The notes below the pieces were generated by a model, which was not told where the DNA came from, did not search any database, and saw nothing but the letters and a program-made list of their open reading frames with translations. A program made the position numbers and the translations under genes. A stretch of 8,426 bases of DNA, from assembly GCA_023430365.1 (NCBI GenBank), contig JAEZAS010000331.1, positions 1 through 8,426 on the forward strand. Reading direction: 5' to 3'. This document shows positions 1 through 6,935 of the stretch, one piece after another (position 1 is the stretch's first letter; every line of letters starts with the position of its first letter). Origin of the DNA: Planctomycetota bacterium (GTDB taxonomy: Bacteria > Planctomycetota > Planctomycetia > Pirellulales > Pirellulaceae).

Positions 1-2
1 TC

Positions 3-3000
3 CGTTCCGCCCGGCTGGTGGGCTTTGGGCCGGCCCGGTTGCTCTCGACGGATGAAACCACGACCGACCAGCGGTCCCTGGACGCCGCTTTGTACCTTTC
101 GCCCGAGCAGGCTGGGTCGCTGGAGCAAGATGTCGCCGAACCCTCCGACCTGTATGCCGCCGGCGTGGTGCTGTTTCACTGCCTGGCGGGGCGTCCGCCG
201 TTTGCCGGAGACTCGCTCGGTTCGATCCTGTTCGATCACATGACGTCTCCCGTCCCCGAGCTGCGCTCGCTGGGGATGCTCGTGCCGCGCGCGCTCGACG
301 AAGTCGTGCAGCGTTTGTTGAAGAAAGATCCTCGCGATCGCTACCAGTCGGCCGAAGCGGTGCTCGCCGACCTGGAGGCGATTGCCCAGGGGCTGCTGAA
401 AGGGGATGTCGATCCCGCCGTGGTGATTGGCGGCAGCGACGCCCGGCAGACCCTCACCGAGCCGGCGTTTGTGGCTCGCGCCCATGAGTTGGCTGAGCTG
501 GATAAGCAAATCGAACTGGCCCGCTATGGCCAGGCGGGGTTGGTGCTGCTCGAAGGCGAGTCAGGTGGTGGCAAGACCCGCTTGCTGAGCGAAACATTGC
601 ACCGCGCGGCCTGCCGCGGATTTTGGGTTTTGTGGGGGCAGGGGACGAATGACGTCGCCCGTCAGCCGTTCTCGCTGCTCAAGGGAGTCGTCGAAGGCTT
701 CCTGTCGGCGGTGAAGAGCGACCCGACGCTCGCCGTCGCCGTGCGCGAGCGGCTGGGCGATTTCACCCCCGCCGTCGTTGCCGCGTTTCCGGCGCTGGGA
801 ACGGTGCTCGGCGAGAGCAACGCTTTGGCTTCGGTGCCGGAAGCGGCAGGTGAAGTGCGTACCCTGATCGCCTTGTCGCGGTTTCTGAGTGCGCTCGGAA
901 CGATCGATCGGCCGGTGCTGCTCGTGCTCGACGACTGTCAGTGGGCCGACGAACTGACGTATCGCTTGATTCGCCGCTGGCGCTCGCAGCATGACGAAGC
1001 GGAGCTGCGCAATGTGCTGCTGATCGCCTCGTTTCGCAGCGAGGAAGTGTCGGCAGGGCACATGCTGCGCGAGGTGGAGCCGACCGCGCACCTGAAACTC
1101 TCGCCGCTGTCGTTCACCGAGATTCGGCAACTCGTCGAGTCGATGGCGGGTCCGCTTCCCGACCCGGTCGTGGAACTCATCGACCGCCTGGCCGACAGCA
1201 GCCCCTTTATGGCCTCGGCGGTGCTGCGGGGACTCGTCGAATCGGGCAAGCTGGTGCGCGACGCCGACGGCTGGCGACTCGACGCGGTCGACATGGACGA
1301 GATGCAGTCGTCCAATCGGGCGGGCTCGTTCCTGGCCCGGCGTCTCGAATTGCTCCCTGCCGATACGCTGCAATTGCTGTCGATCGCGGCCATTCTGGGG
1401 AAGGAATTCGAAGTTGGCGTGACGGCCCGGCTCGCGGGACTCGAAGCCGCTCAGGCGATCACGGCCCTCGACATCGCCCGGCAGCGTCGGCTGGTCTGGC
1501 TGCGGCCCGATGGTTCGCACGGCGTTTTTGTGCACGACAAGATTCGCTCCGCGCTGCTCGATCGCCACGGCGACTCAGATCGCCGGCGGCTGCACCTGTT
1601 GGCCGCCCGTTACCTGCAGACTCAGACCGACACGCGGGCCGCCGAAGTCGCTTACCACTTCGATGCAGCCGGCGATGCGGCGGCGGCGCTGCCGTACGCC
1701 ATCCAAGCGGCCCAGGAAGCTCGGGCGCAGTACGCGCTCGAAGTGGCCGAACAGCAGTACACGATTGCCGAGCGCGGCGCTGCGCGGGCCGACCGCGAAA
1801 CGCGCTACCGCGTCACCGAAGGGCTGGGCCAGGTGCTCATGCTCCGCGGCCAGTACGAGAAGGCGGGCCTCAAGTTCGAGGAAGCGGAGTCGCTCGCGGA
1901 TGGAACGTTCCTGCGGGCTGAGATCCGCGGCAAGCTCGGTGAACTGGCCTGGAAACGGGGCGACATGGACGGCGCCGTCGGCTGTTTTGAGTCGGCCTTG
2001 CGAATGCTCGGCCGCTACGTGCCGCGGGCTGTGTTCATGCTGCTGCTGATGGGGATGAGGGAAGGTTTCGTGCAGATCCTGCATACCACCTTTCCCAAGT
2101 TGTTCCTCCACCGCCGCAAGCGGCTGCCCGACGAGGCGGAGCGGCTCACGCTACGACTGCTCAGCAACCTGGCGCACGGCTACTGGTACAGTCGCGGCAC
2201 GGTCCACGTGATGTGGGCCCACCTGCGCAACCTGAACGTCGCCGAGCGTTATCTGCCGACCCCCGAACTGGCCCAGGCCTATGCAGAGCATGCGCCCGGT
2301 TTGACGCTCGTCGGCTATCTCAGCCGGGCGGAAGCCTATGCGCAGAAATCGCTCGACATCCGCCGCCAGTTCGGCGATTGGTGGGGACAAGGACAATCGC
2401 TGCACTACTGGGGCGTGGTGCTCTACAGCAACTCGCTCTACGAACGCTGCATCGAAAAATGCCGCGAAGGCATTCGGCTGCTGGAGCGGACGGGCGACTA
2501 CTGGCAGGTGCACATCGCCCGCTACCAGATCGCAGCTTCGCTGTATCGCCTCGGCGACCTGGCGGGTGCGCTGGAAGAGGCCCGGCTGAACTACAAGTCG
2601 GGGATGGACCTGGGGGACGAACAGGCGTCGGGGATCAACCTCGATATTTGGGGCCGGGCCGTTCCGGGTGGGGTGCCGAGGGCGATTTTGCAGCAGGAAT
2701 GCGACCGGCAGCGACACGACGCCCAGGGCAAGTCGCAAGTCGCCTTCGCCAAGGGGCTCGATCTGCTGCACGCCGGGGAACTCGAGCAGGCCGAAGCGAC
2801 GATCATGCGAGGCATTGCGGTCGGCTATGGCGCGGGGGTCGCGAACGCGTACACGCTGCCGCTGCTTCCTTGGCTGGCGACGACGCGCCGCCTGCAAGCG
2901 GAAAAGCTCCGTGAGTTGACCCCCAATCGCCGCAACGAGTTGCTCAAGCGAGCAGAGGCGGCCGCGCGGAAGGCGGTGTGGGCCTGCTGGCTCTGTCGCA

Positions 3001-5483
3001 ACGATCTGCCGCACGCGCTGCGCGAGCTGGGCGTGGTGAGCGCCATGCGCGGGGCGACTTACCGAGCCCGGCGCTACCTCGACCGCAGTCTGGCTCTCGC
3101 CAAGAAGCAGCGGGCGAGCTACGAATATGCCCAAACCCTGCTCGCGAAGGCGGAGTTGGGACAGGAGCTCGGCTGGCCCGATTCGGCCAGCGCCAAGGCG
3201 GGCGCCCAGGCCCGGCTGCTGCAGATCCGGGCCCTCGTTTCGGACCAACGGACCACCACCACCCAGGCGCAGGCCCCGGTGAGTCTGTCGTTGGCAGATC
3301 GGTTCGACGGCGTGCTCGATTGGGGCCGGCGGATTGCGTCGGCCCTCGAAGCGAAGGCCATTTTTCAGGAGTCGCGGGCTGCGGCGCTGCGTTTGTTGCG
3401 GGCCGAGCATTGCCAGGTCCTCTCGATCGTGCAACACGAAGGTCAGCCGGTCTTTGTTCCCGAGGACGGCCACATTCCGGGTGTCTGGAGCGACTTGCGG
3501 CTGCAGGAATGTCTCGAAGCCCGCAAGGCGATTGCCTTCACGGAGGAGTGGAGCGATCCGTCGCACGACAGCGCCAGCAGCAGCAGCGAACGATCGGCTT
3601 TGTGCGTGCCGCTCTATGTTCGCGGCGTCGCAGTGGCGTGCTTGTACGTGACCCACGAACACATCCTGCGGTTGTTCGGTCCGGTCGAAGAACGCCTGGC
3701 CGACTACATCGCCACGATCGCCGGCGCCGCCCTGGAGAACGCCGAAGGCTTCACGCAGCTCCAAACGCTCAACGAAAACCTCGAAGAGCGGGTTGCCGAA
3801 CGCACGGCGGCTGCCGAAGCCCGCGCGCAAGAACTGGCCGCTTCGTACGATGAGCTCGAACGCCTGACGAACGAGCTGCTCGAAGCGCAGAGTGAGCTCA
3901 CGATCGCCAAGCAAGCCGCAGAAGACGCCAACCACGCCAAGAGCCGCTTCCTGGCCACGATGAGCCACGAAATCCGCACGCCGATGAACGGCGTGATCGG
4001 CATGGCTGAGCTGGCTCTCAGCACGCAGCTCACGAGCCAGCAGCGGAACTACCTGACGATCGTCAAGGACTCGGCGCTCTCGCTGCTCGCCTTGCTGAAC
4101 GACATTCTCGACTTCTCGAAGATCGAAGCGGGGCGAATGGAACTGGAAAACATTCCGTTCAGCCTGCGCGACGTGGCTGGCGACGCGGCCCGGCTGCTGG
4201 CGGTGAACGCCGCGCGGAAGGGGCTGGAATTGATCTGCCACGTGAACGCCGCCGTGCCCGACATGCTCGTCGGCGATCCCGGCCGGCTGCGGCAGGTGAT
4301 CGTGAACCTGGTCGGCAATGCGATCAAGTTCACCGATCAAGGCGAGGTGCGCGTGCGGATCTCGATTGACGATATCGCCTCGCTCGACGGAACCAGTGAC
4401 AACGTCACCGTGCATCTCACCGTGCAAGATACGGGCATCGGAATTCCCGCCGACAAGCACGCGACGATTTTCGAAGCCTTCCGCCAGAGCGACAGCTCGA
4501 CGACCCGCCGCTTCGGCGGCACGGGGTTGGGGCTCGCGATTTCGTCGCAGCTCGTCCACCTCATGCAGGGCGAGATTTGGGTCGAAAGCCAGCCGGGCGA
4601 GGGAAGCACGTTCCACTGTCGCATCCCGCTGGTCTGGTCCGGGAACGCTTCGAACGGGCAAGACGATGCGAGTGAACTCGCCGGCAAGCGAGCGCTGCTG
4701 GTGGGGCGCAACGCACACTCGCAGCAGGCCTACGGCGAAATGCTCGAGCGGATGGGCATGCAGGTCGAGGTGTGCGGACCGGGAGAATCGCTCCCGCACA
4801 GCGCGGTTGACCTGCTGGTGTTCGATGTGTCGGCCGCCGAGGAACGCGATGTTGAATGGCTCCATGAGCTTCGCGAGATTGCGGAGCTTTCGGCGACGCC
4901 GGCCGTCGTGCTGGCTCCCGCGGGACGAGCGATCGCCGGCGAAACGCTCGCGGCGCTGCGAATCGAACATTGCTTGACGAAACCAGCCAAGGAAGCTGAG
5001 TTGGCCGAGGCGGTGCACGAGGCTCTGGGCGACGTGAAGCACGCGGCGGACGAGCAGCACGGCCAGCGCGCCGCGGGCTCGGGCCGAAGCTTCCGAATTC
5101 TGGTCGCGGACGACAGTCCAGTGAACCAGGAGGTTGCGGCTGGGCTGCTCGAATTGCAGGGGCACTCGGTGCGATGCGTCGACCATGGCCAGGAGGCGGT
5201 CGAGGCGTGGCAGAGCGAATCGTTCGACGTCATCCTGATGGACGTCGAAATGCACGTGATGGACGGTTTGACGGCGACGCGGAGGATCCGCGAGCTCGAA
5301 GCCGACCGCGGCGGACACATTCCGATCGTGGCGCTGACTGCCCATGCTCTCAAGGGCTTCCAGCAGAACTGCACCGACGCGGGAATGGACGCCTACGTCA
5401 CCAAGCCGCTGCAGCCAGATGAGCTGTTCCGGACGATCGATCGGCTGTGTGCTGCGGCCGTGGTCGGCGCCCCAGGTAGCTGA
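3..5483 (+). CDS. Giant STK-like/AAA-TPR/GAF hybrid histidine kinase with two receivers, 5' end missing
   Basis: The frame is open to the left edge and residues RSARL precede the GTG at 18. That GTG is a Val codon inside a kinase DFG-region motif, so the true start lies upstream and the kinase N-lobe and catalytic loop are outside the window. Numbering from base 18 as residue 1, the domains are: (a) Ser/Thr-kinase C-lobe, about 1-125 (LVGFG, SPEQAG, SDLYAAGVVLFHCLAGRPPF, DPRDRY); (b) AAA_16/STAND ATPase, about 148-420, Walker A GESGGGKT 180-187, Walker B LLVLDD 301-306 followed by CQWAD; (c) FVHDK 504-508, a motif typical of this ATPase family, then TPR-like helices about 525-1080; (d) GAF, about 1096-1245; (e) coiled coil, about 1247-1310; (f) HisKA with SHEIRTPMNG, phosphoacceptor His1317; (g) HATPase_c with N-box Asn1434, DTGIGIP 1471-1477, GGTGLGL 1500-1506; (h) degenerate receiver, about 1556-1670; (i) canonical receiver, about 1692-1812, with D1698/D1699, phospho-Asp1742, T1774, K1796. 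There are no membrane segments, so a cytosolic sensor is inferred. The order matches HstK/Mak-type hybrid kinases. No partner regulator lies nearby. The stop codon falls inside a repeat element. Confidence 0.95.
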   Translation, partial: RSARLVGFGPARLLSTDETTTDQRSLDAALYLSPEQAGSLEQDVAEPSDLYAAGVVLFHCLAGRPPFAGDSLGSILFDHMTSPVPELRSLGMLVPRALDEVVQRLLKKDPRDRYQSAEAVLADLEAIAQGLLKGDVDPAVVIGGSDARQTLTEPAFVARAHELAELDKQIELARYGQAGLVLLEGESGGGKTRLLSETLHRAACRGFWVLWGQGTNDVARQPFSLLKGVVEGFLSAVKSDPTLAVAVRERLGDFTPAVVAAFPALGTVLGESNALASVPEAAGEVRTLIALSRFLSALGTIDRPVLLVLDDCQWADELTYRLIRRWRSQHDEAELRNVLLIASFRSEEVSAGHMLREVEPTAHLKLSPLSFTEIRQLVESMAGPLPDPVVELIDRLADSSPFMASAVLRGLVESGKLVRDADGWRLDAVDMDEMQSSNRAGSFLARRLELLPADTLQLLSIAAILGKEFEVGVTARLAGLEAAQAITALDIARQRRLVWLRPDGSHGVFVHDKIRSALLDRHGDSDRRRLHLLAARYLQTQTDTRAAEVAYHFDAAGDAAAALPYAIQAAQEARAQYALEVAEQQYTIAERGAARADRETRYRVTEGLGQVLMLRGQYEKAGLKFEEAESLADGTFLRAEIRGKLGELAWKRGDMDGAVGCFESALRMLGRYVPRAVFMLLLMGMREGFVQILHTTFPKLFLHRRKRLPDEAERLTLRLLSNLAHGYWYSRGTVHVMWAHLRNLNVAERYLPTPELAQAYAEHAPGLTLVGYLSRAEAYAQKSLDIRRQFGDWWGQGQSLHYWGVVLYSNSLYERCIEKCREGIRLLERTGDYWQVHIARYQIAASLYRLGDLAGALEEARLNYKSGMDLGDEQASGINLDIWGRAVPGGVPRAILQQECDRQRHDAQGKSQVAFAKGLDLLHAGELEQAEATIMRGIAVGYGAGVANAYTLPLLPWLATTRRLQAEKLRELTPNRRNELLKRAEAAARKAVWACWLCRNDLPHALRELGVVSAMRGATYRARRYLDRSLALAKKQRASYEYAQTLLAKAELGQELGWPDSASAKAGAQARLLQIRALVSDQRTTTTQAQAPVSLSLADRFDGVLDWGRRIASALEAKAIFQESRAAALRLLRAEHCQVLSIVQHEGQPVFVPEDGHIPGVWSDLRLQECLEARKAIAFTEEWSDPSHDSASSSSERSALCVPLYVRGVAVACLYVTHEHILRLFGPVEERLADYIATIAGAALENAEGFTQLQTLNENLEERVAERTAAAEARAQELAASYDELERLTNELLEAQSELTIAKQAAEDANHAKSRFLATMSHEIRTPMNGVIGMAELALSTQLTSQQRNYLTIVKDSALSLLALLNDILDFSKIEAGRMELENIPFSLRDVAGDAARLLAVNAARKGLELICHVNAAVPDMLVGDPGRLRQVIVNLVGNAIKFTDQGEVRVRISIDDIASLDGTSDNVTVHLTVQDTGIGIPADKHATIFEAFRQSDSSTTRRFGGTGLGLAISSQLVHLMQGEIWVESQPGEGSTFHCRIPLVWSGNASNGQDDASELAGKRALLVGRNAHSQQAYGEMLERMGMQVEVCGPGESLPHSAVDLLVFDVSAAEERDVEWLHELREIAELSATPAVVLAPAGRAIAGETLAALRIEHCLTKPAKEAELAEAVHEALGDVKHAADEQHGQRAAGSGRSFRILVADDSPVNQEVAAGLLELQGHSVRCVDHGQEAVEAWQSESFDVILMDVEMHVMDGLTATRRIRELEADRGGHIPIVALTAHALKGFQQNCTDAGMDAYVTKPLQPDELFRTIDRLCAAAVVGAPGS

Positions 5484-5551
5484 ATTCGCCAGAATTCAGA
5501 CAAACCCGGCATCAATTCGCGGGGCGTCTGAATTATGGCGCCTTCAGCTAC
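5476..5551. repeat. 76-bp inverted-repeat element, copy 1
   Basis: Two 26-bp arms (5476-5501 and 5526-5551) flank a 24-base spacer. The left arm starts GTAGCTGAATTCGCC and the right arm is its reverse complement at 23 of 26 positions, with mismatches only in the right arm. The element is 71/76 identical to copy 2 (6827-6902) and in the same orientation; the asymmetric spacer, starting AAACCCGGCATC, differs at two bases. It begins inside the upstream kinase gene, whose last Ser codon and TGA (5481-5483) lie in the left arm. No T-tract follows, so it is not a classical intrinsic terminator, although the hairpin could end or protect the transcript. A short non-autonomous mobile or REP-like element is the best guess. 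Confidence 0.9.
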
Positions 5552-5726
5552 GTGTTTCGGGGCTGCCGCTTTGTGTGCTGGCACTTGTGGGCTGGTAAGC
5601 TGTAGCGATTGTGCCGTCCGTCCCGTCGATAGTTGCCAGCCGGTCGGTTGGCGGCCGATGTTGAATTGCGGCGGTCGCTTTTGCCGATTTTGTCGGTTCC
5701 TCCTCACCGTGCCCTGACGTGCTCGC

Positions 5727-6785
5727 ATGTACAAAATCGCCACGCCGATCGTCGCCGCCACGCTGCTTGTCGCGTTTTTCTGGATGAATGGAGAAGCCGC
5801 CGTCCCGCGGCATGAGGCGGTGGTCGCAAGCGAGTTCATCTACGACAAGGTTCCCTTCCCGCAGTGCCACGCCTCGACCATCGAGGAGTCGCAGGACGGC
5901 CTGGTGGCTGCCTGGTTCGGCGGCACGCGCGAAGGGCACGACGACGTCGGCATCTGGGTCGCGCGCCAGGTCGACGGCAAGTGGACGCGGCCAGTCGAAG
6001 TAGCCGACGGTGTGCAGCCGGACGGCGATCGCCATCCGTGCTGGAATCCGGTGCTGTTTCAGCCGAAGGACGGGCCGCTGCTGCTGTTCTACAAGGTCGG
6101 TCCCGACCCGCAGCGGTGGTGGGGCATGGTCCGCCGGAGCAGCGACGGCGGAAAAAGCTGGTCCGACGCCGAGCGACTCCCCGATGGCTTCCTGGGCCCG
6201 ATCAAGAACAAGCCAGTCGAGCTCGCCTCGGGCGAATTGCTCTGTCCAACGAGCAGCGAAACGCCCACGAAGCCGAGCGAGTGGCGCGTCCACTTCGAAA
6301 GCACTCCCGACTTGGGCAAGACCTGGACGAAATCCGCGCCGCAGGACCCCGCCGCCGGCGAGCCGATTCAGGCGATTCAGCCAAGCGTGCTCCTGCATGG
6401 CGAGAACCGGCTGCAAGCCATCGGTCGCAGCCGCTCGAAGAAGCTGTTTGAAACGTGGTCCGACGACGGCGGCAAGACGTGGAGCGAAGTGGCGCTCCTC
6501 GATGTGCCGAATCCGAATTCCGGCACCGACGCGGTCACGCTGCGAGACGGCAGGCATTTGCTCGTCTACAACGACACCCCGAGCGGCCGCTCGCCCCTCA
6601 ACGTGGCCCTGTCCGAAGACGGCAAGACCTGGAAGATGGTGGCTGTGCTCGAAAACGAGCGCGGCGAGTTCAGCTATCCCGCCGTCATTCAAACCAACGA
6701 CGGTCTCGTGCACATCACCTACACCTGGAAGCGGCAAAAGGTCCGCCACGTGACGCTCGATCCGAGCAAGCTGACGGCGAAGTAG
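5727..6785 (+). CDS. Exported BNR/Asp-box sialidase-like protein
   Basis: This is a 352-residue predicted neuraminidase of the BNR_2/COG4692 type, which would remove terminal sialic acids or related sugars outside the cytoplasm. Residues 1-25 look like a Sec signal peptide: Lys3, a hydrophobic stretch from Ile4 to Met20, and a likely cut near GEAA. There is no lipobox Cys. Asp-box motifs of the six-bladed propeller are at 138-145 (SSDGGKSW), 192-200 (a weaker STPDLGKTW), 245-252 (SDDGGKTW) and 296-302 (SEDGKTW). Family-like blocks are FPQCHASTIEE 44-54, AWFGGTREGHDD 62-73, CWNPVLF 105-111 and FSYPAVIQTNDGLVHITYTW 315-334. Tyr317 is a candidate catalytic Tyr by position only; no FRIP motif is visible, so activity on sialic acid is not assured. 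ATG 5727 is the first start after an in-frame TGA at 5715. No Shine-Dalgarno or convincing promoter is seen in 5552-5726. The gene stands alone, convergent with the transporter gene downstream. Confidence 0.92.
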   Translation: MYKIATPIVAATLLVAFFWMNGEAAVPRHEAVVASEFIYDKVPFPQCHASTIEESQDGLVAAWFGGTREGHDDVGIWVARQVDGKWTRPVEVADGVQPDGDRHPCWNPVLFQPKDGPLLLFYKVGPDPQRWWGMVRRSSDGGKSWSDAERLPDGFLGPIKNKPVELASGELLCPTSSETPTKPSEWRVHFESTPDLGKTWTKSAPQDPAAGEPIQAIQPSVLLHGENRLQAIGRSRSKKLFETWSDDGGKTWSEVALLDVPNPNSGTDAVTLRDGRHLLVYNDTPSGRSPLNVALSEDGKTWKMVAVLENERGEFSYPAVIQTNDGLVHITYTWKRQKVRHVTLDPSKLTAK

Positions 6786-6825
6786 GTTCCGCCTCAGTAG
6801 CTTGAGCCAGCGGCTGACGCTCTGC

Positions 6826-6903
6826 CGTAGCTGAATTCGCCAGAATTCAGACAAACCCGGCATCCACTCGCGGGGCGTCTGAATTCTGGCGAATTCAGCT
6901 ACG
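6826..6903. repeat. Inverted-repeat element, copy 2, perfect arms
   Basis: The 26-bp arms 6827-6852 and 6877-6902 are exact reverse complements, and one further pair (C6826, G6903) extends the stem to 27. The 24-base spacer (6853-6876) carries an inner CCCG/CGGG pairing. Four GAATTC hexamers start at 6833, 6843, 6881 and 6891, so each arm holds two placed 10 bp apart. It sits 40 bases after the sialidase-like gene's stop and 32 bases after the transporter gene's stop, in a convergent interval. A symmetric hairpin here could stop transcripts from both sides, but neither side has a T-tract. No target-site duplication is visible in the flanks. Confidence 0.93.
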
Positions 6904-6935
6904 AGGTAAACACCCTGGCGATTGTCTTTCTGGCA

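Noticed and set aside
18..20. GTG as the start codon of the large kinase gene.
   Set aside because: It encodes the Val of the LVGFG motif inside the kinase fold, and the frame stays open to the left edge, so the true start is upstream.
3568..3590. Run of AGC triplets in the GAF-domain region as a microsatellite.
   Set aside because: It encodes a short Ser-rich surface loop in frame and is only four or five units long; ordinary linker composition.
2151..5345. Uninterrupted 1,064-codon open frame on the - strand opposite the kinase gene.
   Set aside because: It is Arg/His/Gln/Ala-rich with no recognisable domain, and it mirrors the strongly coding + strand. Such antisense frames are expected when third codon positions are G/C-rich.
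5569..5597. Imperfect tandem repeat of about 14 bases (CTTTGTGTGCTGGCA then CTTGTGGGCTGGTA).
   Set aside because: There are only two units with two mismatches and a gap; chance similarity in a T/G-rich stretch is as likely.
6804..6822. Small hairpin GAGC...GCTC after the sialidase-like gene as an intrinsic terminator.
   Set aside because: The stem is only 4 bp plus a bulged inner pairing, and no T-run follows.
5544..6863. A 439-codon - strand frame starting in element copy 2 and running opposite the sialidase-like gene.
   Set aside because: The start is the ATG in the repeat spacer, the protein has no family features, and the + strand gene has clear Asp boxes and a signal peptide.
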